DNA from: Edaphobacter lichenicola | Lineage (GTDB): Bacteria > Acidobacteriota > Terriglobia > Terriglobales > Acidobacteriaceae | Reading direction: 5' to 3' | DNA length: 64,000 nucleotides | NCBI RefSeq assembly: GCF_025264645.1 | Contig: NZ_CP073696.1 | Location: 2,976,001 to 3,040,000, forward strand | Shown: piece after piece, positions 8,875 through 17,815 of the stretch | Layout of the letters: each line of letters opens with the position of its first letter | Numbering within the stretch: position 1 is the first letter of the stretch | Program-made: the position numbers and the translations under genes | The notes under the pieces: model-generated | What the model was told of the DNA's origin: nothing | The model's input: only the letters and a program-made list of their open reading frames with translations | Databases searched by the model: none

Positions 8875-10818
8875 GTGCGACCTCGAAGCAGCGACGACGA
8901 CGTTCAGAGACCCAGCCGCGACATCGCTCTCTGGATGCTCTATCCGCTTTTCTTTGTCGCGGTCTATTTACTTCACCTCCGCCTCCTTCGGCTTCCCTAC
9001 TTCTGGGACGAAGGAGGCTACTACATTCCGGCTGCTTGGGATTTTTTTCGTACTGGTACGCTGATCCCGCAGAGCACGGTCACGAATGCACACCCTCCGC
9101 TGCCTTCTATTCTTCTCGCAACCTGGTGGCATCTCTCCGGATACGTTGTCAGCGGCACGCGGACGCTGATCTGCATGGTCGCAGCGGCGGCTCTGCTTGG
9201 TGTCTTCAAGCTTGCAAGAACGCTGACCAGCGCTCCGGTCGCTGCTACCACCGTTCTTCTTACAGCGCTCTATCCGATTTGGTTTGCGCAGAGCACGCTG
9301 GCTCATGCCGACATCTTTGCGGCTGCCTTCACGCTGTGGGGACTCGCGTTCTACTTCGATCACTCGGAGTCGGCGCCGGATGGGAGCTCCAAAAGTTCGT
9401 TGTGGGCTGCGCTAATGTTTTGCCTTGCTGCGCTCTCGAAGGAGACGGCAATCGTCACGCCGGTGGCGCTGGCGCTGTGGGAGGGGATTCTTCTTCTGCA
9501 AGAACGTACCGAACCGCTGGCGCGCAGGCTGCATCTCCGGTGGGTTGTCGCGCTGCTTGTTCCGATCCTTCCGCTCGCTGCGTGGTACGCCTATCACTAT
9601 CACAAGACCGGGTTCGTCTTCGGCAATCCTGAGTTCCTTCGCTACAACGCCACTGCGAACCTTAGCGCATACCGCATCGCTCTCTGCCTGTGGCATCGTT
9701 TGCTTCACCTTACGACGCACATGAATATGTTTGTGCCCGTCGCCTGCATGGTTGCTGCGGTGTTTATCCCAGTCGCAGCGACCAATCTACGCAAGCCCAT
9801 TGCACGTCCCGCGCTAAAGGCAATCGGCGTTGTTCTGTTGGCCAACTGGATCGCGTTTTCGGTGCTCGGCGGCGCTCTACTGACGCGCTATCTTCTGCCG
9901 ATGTACCCGCTCATCCTGCTGGTCTGCGTGAACACGTGGCGGCGGCGCATCCCGGAGCGGTGGCCTCTCATCGCCGCACTCAGCAAGGCAGGCTTTCTTG
10001 CAGGGATCTGGGTCAACCCTCCTTACGCCTTTGCGCCTGAGGACAACCTGACCTATCGCGATTTTATTGTTCTTCATCAGCAGGCAGTTCGATTTATTGA
10101 CCTCACCTATCCTCAGGCGAAGGTGTTGACCGCGTGGCCTGCTACCTCAGAGTTGAACCGGCCAGAACTCGGCTATACAAACCATCCGCTGAAGACCACG
10201 GCCATTCAAAACTTTTCGATGGAGGAGATTCAGAAGGCGGCGGCTGATCCTGGAAGCTACGACGTGGCTCTCATCTTTTCTACGAAGTGGGCACCGCCGG
10301 CAAATCGCGTCGACCTGGGCCGTCGCAACGAGTCGGCGGACACAAAGTACTTCGACTTCCATCGCGATCTCTCCCCCGGCGAGGTGGCGGCTATTCTGCA
10401 CGGCGAAGTCGTGTGGCAGGCGCATCGGAAAGGCGAGTGGGCCGCAGTGATTCACTTCCCCCGCATCGTCGAAGCCGCGTTGGAGCCACGCAGGCCGGGG
10501 GCAGCTAGCACTTGGGGGCCAATCCCTCTGAAAGAATGCCGATTTGAGAATGCATCACATATCGTCCTTGCTGATGATGCCGCTTCTCACAGTACGGCGG
10601 GTGGCAGATCAGTGAGCGAACCTTCCGGCGCGATTTCACTCCTCAGGAGGTGCGCTGTGGGAGAAGTTCCAGAAGGCATTTACGGAGAAGATGTTGTCGA
10701 CGCGGTCGGGACCGTTGTTGTTGAAGATGTATTGATTCATGTAGCCCACCTCTGTGCGGATCGTTCTACCGAGGTTAATGCCTGGGCCGATGAAGGCCCG
10801 ATTCCTGTCCGCTCCTGA
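8875..10818 (+). CDS. GT39/ArnT-like membrane glycosyltransferase
   Basis: Polytopic inner-membrane glycosyltransferase of the PMT/ArnT superfamily, expected to transfer a sugar from a polyprenyl-phosphate donor to a protein or lipid acceptor in the periplasm. The Asp-Glu pair of the family is in PYFWDEGGYYIPA, in the first periplasmic loop. About ten membrane helices follow, then a soluble C-terminal region. The start is uncertain: TTG at 8833 (overlapping DUF3467), GTG at 8875 (chosen) and ATG at 8935 are all in frame. The last ~60 codons run antisense into the convergent DUF2490 gene and look non-native, so the true C-terminus may have been lost to a frameshift near 10.45-10.5 kb. Confidence 0.78.
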   Translation: MRPRSSDDDVQRPSRDIALWMLYPLFFVAVYLLHLRLLRLPYFWDEGGYYIPAAWDFFRTGTLIPQSTVTNAHPPLPSILLATWWHLSGYVVSGTRTLICMVAAAALLGVFKLARTLTSAPVAATTVLLTALYPIWFAQSTLAHADIFAAAFTLWGLAFYFDHSESAPDGSSKSSLWAALMFCLAALSKETAIVTPVALALWEGILLLQERTEPLARRLHLRWVVALLVPILPLAAWYAYHYHKTGFVFGNPEFLRYNATANLSAYRIALCLWHRLLHLTTHMNMFVPVACMVAAVFIPVAATNLRKPIARPALKAIGVVLLANWIAFSVLGGALLTRYLLPMYPLILLVCVNTWRRRIPERWPLIAALSKAGFLAGIWVNPPYAFAPEDNLTYRDFIVLHQQAVRFIDLTYPQAKVLTAWPATSELNRPELGYTNHPLKTTAIQNFSMEEIQKAAADPGSYDVALIFSTKWAPPANRVDLGRRNESADTKYFDFHRDLSPGEVAAILHGEVVWQAHRKGEWAAVIHFPRIVEAALEPRRPGAASTWGPIPLKECRFENASHIVLADDAASHSTAGGRSVSEPSGAISLLRRCAVGEVPEGIYGEDVVDAVGTVVVEDVLIHVAHLCADRSTEVNAWADEGPIPVRS

Positions 10819-11397
10819 CCGGGCTCCGAAGTTAGTGCTGTTCAGGTTGACGAACATCTCGTCGGACATAGCGACCAGCCAGATCTTTTTCGCACCCAGC
10901 GGCTGTATCAGCTTGCCCATTTCCCGGAGACGCACCCCGGTGCCGGTGCCAGCGCTATTGAATCGCTGCTCGAGACGGGTTCGCGACGAAAGATCCGTAC
11001 TGCCGACGAGATGCTGCCAATTCACCTGCTCCCAGATACGGTTTTCAGTCGACGGTTTTAGCGCATATGGCTGGTCTGTGCGGACGTAGGCATAGCCAGC
11101 CCAAAGCGACCAGGCTTTATTCAGCGAATAGCCGATACCCGGTCGTACCAGTCCCTGCGAAAAGCGGCTCGAGTCGTCTCCGAACCGCAACTGTCCATCC
11201 ATCCACACCCGCCATGAACCGTTCGGATTGTTCATCGACCGCGGAAGCTTCCCCGTCGCATAGCCTCCGAACCACGTCCCCGAGTCAACGTACTGTGCTT
11301 GAAGTGTTGGAGCAAAAATGAGCAAGACTGCAATGGACAAGGAAACGATTACGAGGAGACGGTGCAGGCTTGGCCTTTTGGCTGTGCGTTGCGCCAT
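10636..11397 (-). CDS. DUF2490 outer-membrane protein
   Basis: DUF2490 proteins are predicted outer-membrane beta-barrels of unknown role. The chosen Met gives a basic N-region, a hydrophobic core (LLVIVSLSIAVLLIFAP) and a probable cleavage at LQA/QYVDS. The open frame extends 73 codons further upstream, but that part is unlike an exported protein. The mature chain shows alternating-strand patterns such as SWRVWMDGQLRFGDDSS and FINLGRTIRTEVGYMNQY-like segments. It ends NFSHSAPPEE rather than in the aromatic residue typical of BAM substrates. It converges on, and overlaps, the tail of the glycosyltransferase frame. Confidence 0.75.
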   Translation of the reverse strand: MAQRTAKRPSLHRLLVIVSLSIAVLLIFAPTLQAQYVDSGTWFGGYATGKLPRSMNNPNGSWRVWMDGQLRFGDDSSRFSQGLVRPGIGYSLNKAWSLWAGYAYVRTDQPYALKPSTENRIWEQVNWQHLVGSTDLSSRTRLEQRFNSAGTGTGVRLREMGKLIQPLGAKKIWLVAMSDEMFVNLNSTNFGARSGADRNRAFIGPGINLGRTIRTEVGYMNQYIFNNNGPDRVDNIFSVNAFWNFSHSAPPEE

Positions 11398-11792
11398 CAG
11401 TTGAGTTTTCTGTCTCTGGATAGCATGCAGACCGACGCGCGTTGCACCAAGATCAGCCTCGCGCAGGTTTGGCGCACTATCACGATCTTCGTTCCCCGAT
11501 TGATTCCGGGCCGCTACGCCTTCCTTGAGTCTGATGAGATGTTCGAGATTTGCCATTGATCGTAGTAGTCGATGCGCCGAATACATCATAAGGCTAAGAT
11601 CAAAATGTTGTTTCATTCTGCTGACGAGGAACGCCTCCTCATCATTTAAAGTGAAATAGCACCGGGGGGGGTAAATGTTCCCTACTGCTTAGCTATCCCC
11701 AGCCACGCAGGCCCTGACGCTCTATACTCATCACTGTGACGAAGCGCCATCAAGTTCGCTCGATTCTCCGACGATCGACTCCCCGACGCGTA
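11398..11792. other. Divergent intergenic region between DUF2490 and TPR genes
   Basis: Holds a possible N-terminal extension frame for DUF2490, judged non-coding, and an in-frame GTG (11736) upstream of the chosen TPR start. Near 11.65 kb there is an AT-rich patch and a run of eight G. The promoters of both divergent genes should lie here, but no convincing -35/-10 pair was found. Confidence 0.4.
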
Positions 11793-13409
11793 ATGCAGAA
11801 ACACTTGTGGATGGTCTCACTGGTTCTGCTGTGCACCCTCCCCGGGCTCTCACAGTCCTCTGCGGCTTCAGACCCATCGGAGACCGGCGGACGCGTGGTG
11901 CTTGTACTCCCCTTTGATAACCGCTCCGGACAGACAGCGTTGGCGTGGGTCGGAGACTCATTTCCCGACACGCTCAATCAGCGTCTGACTTCCGTCGGAT
12001 TTCTCACGATTACTCGTGAAGACCGGCAGTACGCGCTTGATCATCTTGGCCTTCCAACTGACTTCAGACCCTCGCGCGCGACGACCATTCGCATCGCTCA
12101 GACGCTCGATGCTGATTTTGTCATCGTGGGGAGCTATACGGTGTCCAACGGTCGCATTGCCGTCCAGGCGCAGGTTCTCGAGGTGGAGAAGCTGAGGCTC
12201 TCCGCGCCGCTCGAAGACTCGAGTGAACTGCCGCGCCTCTTTGACGTTGAAAATGCGATCGCTTGGAAGGTCGCCAAGCAGATCGATCCACATCTCAACG
12301 TCGCACAGCAGACTTTTCTGGCTGCCTCCGGTGGGGTTCAGTTGAGCGCGTTTGAAAATTACATTCGCGGCACGGATGCAACTACGTCGCAGGAGCGAAT
12401 CAAGCGACTCCAGCTCGCTGTGCAGGCAAATCCTAACTACTCGGCTGCGCTTCTCGCTCTTGGCAAGGCCCTTTATGCAGATCGCGAGTACGATCAGGCG
12501 GCAACGACACTCGCAAAGATTCAGCCAACAGACCGGCGTGCTCTCGAAGCTAACTTCTACCTTGGACTCGCGCGCTTCAACACCGCAAAATACGCCGAGG
12601 CGGAGTCGGCCTTCACCTTTGTCGCAACTCGGCTTCCTCTCCCCGAGGTGGTCAACAATCAGGCCGTCGCGTCCAGTCGTCAGGGCCACGATGCCGTTCC
12701 CCTCTTTCAGCGAGCCTCGACGGCCGATCCCAACGACGCGGACTATCACTACAACCTTGCTGTTGCGTTGCTGCGCCGGGGCGACGTTGCAGGGGCTCAG
12801 CGGGAAGTCGATTTGGCACTCAAGCTGCGTCCGACGGACTCTGAAGCTGCACAGCTCAAGGCCAACATCAGTGCAGGTCGAAAGATTGCCTCACCCACAG
12901 CGGCCGCCACGACCACCGCTACCGATTCCGACTTCGATGCCCTGGAGCGCATCCGCCGCACCTATTCGGAAGCGTCATTCCGGCAGGCCGCCTTCCAGCT
13001 TGACCAGATGCGCGCGATTCGCATGGCGAGTCTCCCTCCCGCGGAACAGGCCACGCAGTACACGCAGCTTGGTCGCGACTATCTTGCCGAGGGACTTGTC
13101 CCCGAAGCGGAGCGTGAGTTCCAAGCCGCCCTCGCTGCCAATGCGTCCAGTGCCGATGCGCATGCCGGCCTCGCGCAGGTTCGCGAACGTAGCGGAAGCG
13201 CAGCAGATGCCCGTGCCGAGGCGCAGACATCTCTCAATCTTCACCCAAATGTTCCCGCCTATCTCGTACTCGCCCGCATCGATCTGCAGGCGAGCAATAC
13301 GACGTCTTCGGCGGAGAACGTGAGCAAAGCGCTCCAGCTCGATCCGAAAGATCCGGCTGCGCTGGGCATGCGACAGGCTTTGCAGACACGCGGTCAGAGT
13401 TTGCCATGA
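11793..13409 (+). CDS. Exported TPR protein with FlgO/TolB-like N-terminal domain
   Basis: Start chosen at MQKHLWMVSLVLLCTLPG, which begins a normal signal peptide; an upstream in-frame GTG would add 19 basic residues. The N-terminal domain (VVLVLPFDNRSGQTALAWVG and ADFVIVGSYTV) is of the type found in FlgO and in TolB-like proteins fused to TPRs. At least five TPR-like units follow, then an Ala/Thr-rich linker (KIASPTAAATTTATDSD) and further TPRs. It is probably periplasmic and involved in protein contacts. The stop overlaps the NfeD start (ATGA), so the two are likely co-translated. Confidence 0.8.
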   Translation: MQKHLWMVSLVLLCTLPGLSQSSAASDPSETGGRVVLVLPFDNRSGQTALAWVGDSFPDTLNQRLTSVGFLTITREDRQYALDHLGLPTDFRPSRATTIRIAQTLDADFVIVGSYTVSNGRIAVQAQVLEVEKLRLSAPLEDSSELPRLFDVENAIAWKVAKQIDPHLNVAQQTFLAASGGVQLSAFENYIRGTDATTSQERIKRLQLAVQANPNYSAALLALGKALYADREYDQAATTLAKIQPTDRRALEANFYLGLARFNTAKYAEAESAFTFVATRLPLPEVVNNQAVASSRQGHDAVPLFQRASTADPNDADYHYNLAVALLRRGDVAGAQREVDLALKLRPTDSEAAQLKANISAGRKIASPTAAATTTATDSDFDALERIRRTYSEASFRQAAFQLDQMRAIRMASLPPAEQATQYTQLGRDYLAEGLVPEAEREFQAALAANASSADAHAGLAQVRERSGSAADARAEAQTSLNLHPNVPAYLVLARIDLQASNTTSSAENVSKALQLDPKDPAALGMRQALQTRGQSLP

Positions 13410-14719
13410 TCAACGCCACGAGATTCGTCGTCATGCTGCTGATGACGATCTCCTGTGTGCTGCCCGCGAAGTTGACTGCTGCTTCGGCTCCTGGAGTGGT
13501 CGTCAAACTTACCATTCACGACACCATCCAGCCGATTACGGCGGACTATCTTCAGCGTGGTCTCCGCGAGGCTGCGAACGTTCACGCACAGGCGGTCATC
13601 GTCTCCATGGGCACGCCGGGTGGCCTGCTCGAGTCGACCCGCGTCATGGTGGAGGCGATTGAGAACTCGCCGGTGCCGGTCATCATCTTCATCTCGCCGA
13701 CTGGCAGCAGAGCGGGTTCGGCTGGTTTCTTTCTTCTTGAAGCGGCAGACATCGCTGCCATGGCACCGGGAACGAACGCCGGTGCAGCTCATCCGATCGT
13801 GGAGGGACGTCAGCTCGATCCAGTCCTCAAGGAGAAGATTGAGAACGATGCCGCAGCTTTTCTGCGCTCTTATACCAGTCGTCGCGGCCGCAACGTTGAG
13901 GCCGCCGAGGACGCTGTACGGAACTCCAAGTCCTACAGCGACGAAGAGGCTCTCAAGTTGAAGCTGATCGATCTTGTCACGACCGATGATGCGTCCCTGA
14001 TGACGGCGCTCGACGGCCGCGAGATTCATCGCTTCGACGGCAGCACCCAGACCCTGCACCTCAAGGACGCAGCGATCCTGACCACGGCACCTTCCATGCG
14101 TGAGCGGCTACTCAGCAAACTTGCTGATCCCAATCTTGCCGTGCTGCTGCTGGTCCTTGGCGCCCTTCTCATCTACCTCGAGTTCAATGTTCCCGGCACC
14201 GTCGTACCTGGGTCTATCGGAACTCTGTTCGTTGTCCTCGGTCTGTTCGGGTTGAATCTTCTTCCCGTCCGGCACACGGCGATTGTCCTGCTGATCGCTG
14301 CTGTCGTGCTGATGCTGCTGGAGTCGAAGTTCACCAGCCACGGGGTGCTCGCGGTGGCCGGCATTGCCTCGCTCGTCGTCGGTCTCGCCACACTGGTGGA
14401 CGGTCCCATCCCCGAGATGCGGGTTCACACATCGACTGCTCTGGGGGCAGGGCTGGGTTTTGGCACGATCTCGTTCGGGCTTGCCTGGATCGCCCTGCGG
14501 GCACGCCGCAGCAAGGTCCTTACGGGGCCTCAGGCGATGATTGGAGGCACTGCCATCGTGCGCACCCTACTTGCGCCCACAGGCCAGGTCGAAATTCGGG
14601 GCGAACTCTGGCAGGCCAGTCTGCGCGGCCAGGCGACGCTCGCCCCCGGCTCCGCTGTGTCCGTGCAGGCCGTTGAGGGTCTGGTTCTGATCGTAGAACC
14701 CGCGCAGGACTCAATTTGA
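13406..14719 (+). CDS. NfeD-family membrane-bound serine protease
   Basis: Long-form NfeD: a ClpP-fold protease domain exported to the periplasm, four or five membrane helices (about 230-370) and a C-terminal OB-fold domain (about 375-437). Known long NfeD proteases cleave the C-terminus of their partner stomatin/slipin. The catalytic Ser is visible as S105 in GSRAGSAGFF, with the nearby GTNAGAAHP motif; a Lys near 175 (RNSKSYSDEEAL) is in the expected region for the dyad. A signal peptide precedes it. It overlaps the TPR gene and is followed by a beta-barrel gene and a slipin gene, matching the common NfeD-slipin pairing. Confidence 0.9.
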   Translation: MINATRFVVMLLMTISCVLPAKLTAASAPGVVVKLTIHDTIQPITADYLQRGLREAANVHAQAVIVSMGTPGGLLESTRVMVEAIENSPVPVIIFISPTGSRAGSAGFFLLEAADIAAMAPGTNAGAAHPIVEGRQLDPVLKEKIENDAAAFLRSYTSRRGRNVEAAEDAVRNSKSYSDEEALKLKLIDLVTTDDASLMTALDGREIHRFDGSTQTLHLKDAAILTTAPSMRERLLSKLADPNLAVLLLVLGALLIYLEFNVPGTVVPGSIGTLFVVLGLFGLNLLPVRHTAIVLLIAAVVLMLLESKFTSHGVLAVAGIASLVVGLATLVDGPIPEMRVHTSTALGAGLGFGTISFGLAWIALRARRSKVLTGPQAMIGGTAIVRTLLAPTGQVEIRGELWQASLRGQATLAPGSAVSVQAVEGLVLIVEPAQDSI

Positions 14720-14809
14720 CCGGTGCCGGCGCCCCGCCAGCGGCCACGCCAGAGTAGACTAAAAGAGCAGCAGTTCGCAGTAGTTCTCAGATAAGGGAGT
14801 TTTGTCTTG

Positions 14810-15499
14810 ATGTTGAATGTGCCTCGCCCGTTGTGTGTCCGCGCTCTTCTGTTTTGCCTGCTGGTAGCGACGGCGGCCTCAGCCGCGAAGGCCCAAACCT
14901 CACAGAATACTGGTCTCGACCGCCAACTCTCCCGCCTCGACATCGGAGTGGCTGCTTCGATCGTCATTGGCAAGGACTCCAGCGGCACTGCGATCATCAA
15001 TACCGTCCCGACGACCGTCAATCTGACCCCTAGTAACACCGTCGGTCCGCTGGTCACCATCCGCTACACGGTGAAACCCCTCTTCGGCTTAGAGTTCAAC
15101 TACGGGTATGCGCGGTTTACCGAAAACTTCACTCCCTTCGGAGCTCCGCCTCCCGGCTCATCGCTAACGGGTGGCGTACAGCAGAACACTGCCGAATACA
15201 CGTTTGGTTATGTGGCACACTTCCGCGAACGTCATGGCATCACACCCTTTGCGGGTGCAGGGTTGGGGACGCTCGACTTCCGTCCGACTCCCAATGGCGG
15301 TGAAGGCCTGCTCCCCCAGGCGCGCGCAACCTATTACTACACGGTGGGTGGCGACTATATGCTGTCGAAGCATTGGGGAGCGCGGGCGCAGTTCCGCGAG
15401 CAGTTCTTCCTCGCGCCAGACTTTGAGACGAATTATCTGACGATCAAGCAGCGCACGACGAACTTCCAACCTGGGTTCGGTTTTTTCGCCCACTTCTAG
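14810..15499 (+). CDS. Outer-membrane beta-barrel protein
   Basis: A 229-residue protein starting at ATG just inside a TTG, preceded by AAGGGAG. A signal peptide ends near AKAQ/TSQN. The mature chain has the alternating pattern of an eight-stranded OmpA/OmpW-like barrel (LFGLEFNYGYARFTENF, GITPFAGAGLGTLDF, HWGARAQFREQFFLAPDF) and ends in Phe, as expected for a BAM substrate. It is interposed between nfeD and the slipin gene on the same strand. Function beyond membrane insertion is unknown. Confidence 0.8.
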   Translation: MLNVPRPLCVRALLFCLLVATAASAAKAQTSQNTGLDRQLSRLDIGVAASIVIGKDSSGTAIINTVPTTVNLTPSNTVGPLVTIRYTVKPLFGLEFNYGYARFTENFTPFGAPPPGSSLTGGVQQNTAEYTFGYVAHFRERHGITPFAGAGLGTLDFRPTPNGGEGLLPQARATYYYTVGGDYMLSKHWGARAQFREQFFLAPDFETNYLTIKQRTTNFQPGFGFFAHF

Positions 15500-15580
15500 G
15501 CGATTTGCGGCTGCCGCCGATGCGCCTGCTTTACAATCGCTTCGGCGGGCGCAGTTCGGCGCGCCAGAGGTTTTCCATCC

Positions 15581-16360
15581 ATGATGTCTCTCCCGCTCCT
15601 CTTTGCCGTCGTCATCGTCGTTCTCTATCTGGCCAACTCCCTCAATATTCTGAAAGAGTATGAACGAGGCGTCATCTTCCGGCTGGGCAGGGTCAAGCAG
15701 GCGGCGGCCGGACCGGGTATCATCTGGATCTTCCGCCCCCTCGACCAGATCGTGCGCGTAAGCCTTCGCCAGGAGGCGATGGAGGTCCCGGCGCAGGACG
15801 TCATCACGCGCGACAACGTCACCCTGAAGGTGAACGCCGTCATCACGCTTCGCGTCGTCGATCCGACGAAGGCCGTGATCGAAGTGGCAAATTACATCTA
15901 CCAAACCTCCCAGTTTGCCCAGACCACCCTGCGCTCTGTCCTGGGCGAAGTCGACCTGGACGGCCTGCTCGCACACCGCGAGGCCCTCAATATTCGTATC
16001 CAGACCATCATCGATGGGCACACCGCCCCCTTCGGCGTCAAAGTCGTCTCGGTCGAGGTCAAACAGGTGGATATGCCTGAATCTATGCTCCGCGCCATGG
16101 CCAAACAAGCCGAGGCCGAACGCGAGCGCCGCGCCAAGATTATCCACGCAGAGGGTGAGTTCAACGCCGCCGCAAAACTGGTTGAGGCCGCTCAGCTGAT
16201 GGCGACCCAGCCCATGACACTGCAACTCCGTTACCTGCAAACCCTTACCGAGATAGGTGTCGAGAAAAATACCACCATCGTCTTTCCCCTTCCCATGGAG
16301 CTGATGAACCTGTTCAATAAGACATTCACGCCCGATGCGGCGCTGGAAAAGAAGGTCTAA
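15581..16360 (+). CDS. Slipin (stomatin-like SPFH protein)
   Basis: A 259-residue SPFH-domain protein: one N-terminal membrane segment ([18 protein letters not shown]), then the SPFH/band-7 core ([37 protein letters not shown]) and a helical C-terminal region ([20 protein letters not shown]). The C-terminal hydrophobic segment LMNLF fits the type of site cut by NfeD proteases in archaeal stomatin. Slipins form membrane microdomain scaffolds. NfeD is encoded two genes upstream, supporting a functional pair. A second in-frame ATG follows immediately after the first. Confidence 0.93.
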   Translation: MMSLPLLFAVVIVVLYLANSLNILKEYERGVIFRLGRVKQAAAGPGIIWIFRPLDQIVRVSLRQEAMEVPAQDVITRDNVTLKVNAVITLRVVDPTKAVIEVANYIYQTSQFAQTTLRSVLGEVDLDGLLAHREALNIRIQTIIDGHTAPFGVKVVSVEVKQVDMPESMLRAMAKQAEAERERRAKIIHAEGEFNAAAKLVEAAQLMATQPMTLQLRYLQTLTEIGVEKNTTIVFPLPMELMNLFNKTFTPDAALEKKV

Positions 16361-16361
16361 C

Positions 16362-17060
16362 TTGAGCAGCCGATACGAAGTTGATAACGATGTGCGGGAT
16401 TTTCATGACACTCGCGAACAGGATCGCGAGATATCACTTGGAACCACAACCATCCTTGGCATCTTCTTCGTTCTTGCGCTGCTCTGCGCGGTCTTCTTCG
16501 GATTTGGGTATTCGTTAGGCAGACGGTCGGCACATCCGACACCAGTAGCGGACGAACCGATTGCAGCGAGCACGGAGAACGCAGCCGCCAAACCAGCCCC
16601 AGGCAGCCTTGTGAATCAAGCCGCTGCCGCTTCTTTAAAGCCACCCGCCGGCGGAAGCCAACCTTCGGTATCTGCTTCTGACGCGTCCGACGTTACGACT
16701 GACCAGAGTTCGCAGATACCTGCTCCCGCCCCGGTCAAGGCTGCACTGACAAGTTCACAGCCTACCCCACACGCCGAAACCGTCGCAAAGCCGTCACCAA
16801 AGGCCGCTGCCATGGTGTCTGCTGCAGCCGCAACACCGTCCGCGGGAGTCGCTCTTGTTCAAGTTGCCGCGGTCTCGCATCAGGAGGACGCGGACGTTCT
16901 CGTCACCGCCCTCAAGCGTCGAGGCTACAACGTCACGGTTCGCCATGAGCCGCAAGACAAGCTTCTCCATGTGCAGATCGGGCCGTTCGCGACCAAGAAA
17001 GATGCGGACGCGATGCGCCAGCACCTTCAGACAGACGGCTACAACGCCATCGTCAAGTAA
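16362..17060 (+). CDS. SPOR-domain membrane protein
   Basis: A TTG start is chosen because AAGAAGG lies about six bases upstream; an in-frame ATG 27 bases earlier overlaps the slipin gene. The product has a cytoplasmic lead, one membrane helix (TILGIFFVLALLCAVFFGFGY), a long Ala/Pro/Ser linker and a C-terminal SPOR domain (about 160-232: VALVQVAAVSHQEDADVL, LLHVQIGPFATKKDADAM). SPOR domains bind septal peptidoglycan stripped of stem peptides, so a division-site or envelope role is likely. The 3' end overlaps the convergent acyltransferase gene by 22 bases. Confidence 0.88.
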   Translation: MSSRYEVDNDVRDFHDTREQDREISLGTTTILGIFFVLALLCAVFFGFGYSLGRRSAHPTPVADEPIAASTENAAAKPAPGSLVNQAAAASLKPPAGGSQPSVSASDASDVTTDQSSQIPAPAPVKAALTSSQPTPHAETVAKPSPKAAAMVSAAAATPSAGVALVQVAAVSHQEDADVLVTALKRRGYNVTVRHEPQDKLLHVQIGPFATKKDADAMRQHLQTDGYNAIVK

Positions 17061-17773
17061 TCCGCCGGCTTCATCTCTGCTGGAAGCGCCTCTGCAATGG
17101 CGGTCCTGACCGCTCGCATCAGCTCATCCCGCGTCGCATAGTTCACCGGATCAATCGCGGGAAGGAGTTGAATCCGCGCCACCCCTGGTGTAATCGCGCT
17201 GCTTCCCTTCCGCATCATGCTCTGGGTGCCGGAGACTGCAACGGGGATGATCGGCGCCTTGGTCTCCTGCGCCAAAAAGAATGGCCCCTTCTTAAAGGTC
17301 GAGAGCCTTCCGTCCAAGGAGCGCGTTCCCTCCGGATATACCAGCATGTGCAGCCCCGACCGTAACGCATCTGCAGCCGCAGCAACGCTCGCCTGCGCCG
17401 TATCGCGACGGCTGCCACGCTCGACTGGCACAAACTTCGCCATGCGCATTGCGCGGCCGAGAATTGGAATACTCATCAACTCTTTTTTGAGCAGCACCGA
17501 ACTACGCCCGGGGATCAAGGGAATCGTAACCGGCGGGTCAAGATTCGACACGTGATTGCTCATGAAGATGCAGCTGCGACCCGCCGGAATATTCTCGAAT
17601 CCACCGATGTCGATTTTGATTCCAGCCGCACGAACGCCCGCGTTTGTAACCCACATCGCAGCGCGATAGAGCCGGGTAATGTCACCAATCAGCAGCGTGT
17701 AGGGGATGCCGACAAATCCTGCGATTGGACCGAGTGTGATGTAGACAAAGACGAGCTTGAAGGTCGCGAACAT
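17039..17773 (-). CDS. plsC: 1-acyl-sn-glycerol-3-phosphate acyltransferase (PlsC-like)
   Basis: Makes phosphatidic acid by acylating lysophosphatidic acid at sn-2, at the inner membrane. The acyltransferase block I is H74-x4-D79 in MSNHVSNLDPP. Block III is YPEGTRS (E148-G-T), followed by PIIPVAVSGT (block IV). An N-terminal hydrophobic segment should anchor the protein. At 244 residues it is normal for the family. It could prefer other lysophospholipids; the PlsC assignment is by motif and size only. Confidence 0.88.
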   Translation of the reverse strand: MFATFKLVFVYITLGPIAGFVGIPYTLLIGDITRLYRAAMWVTNAGVRAAGIKIDIGGFENIPAGRSCIFMSNHVSNLDPPVTIPLIPGRSSVLLKKELMSIPILGRAMRMAKFVPVERGSRRDTAQASVAAAADALRSGLHMLVYPEGTRSLDGRLSTFKKGPFFLAQETKAPIIPVAVSGTQSMMRKGSSAITPGVARIQLLPAIDPVNYATRDELMRAVRTAIAEALPAEMKPADYLTMAL

Positions 17774-17815
17774 TCCGTCTTTAAGGATACCGTAGTTGCG
17801 ACGATGCCTGCAGGC

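Noticed and set aside
15164..16240. 358-codon minus-strand frame opposite the barrel and slipin genes
   Set aside because: Both plus-strand genes have clear family motifs; this is an antisense shadow.
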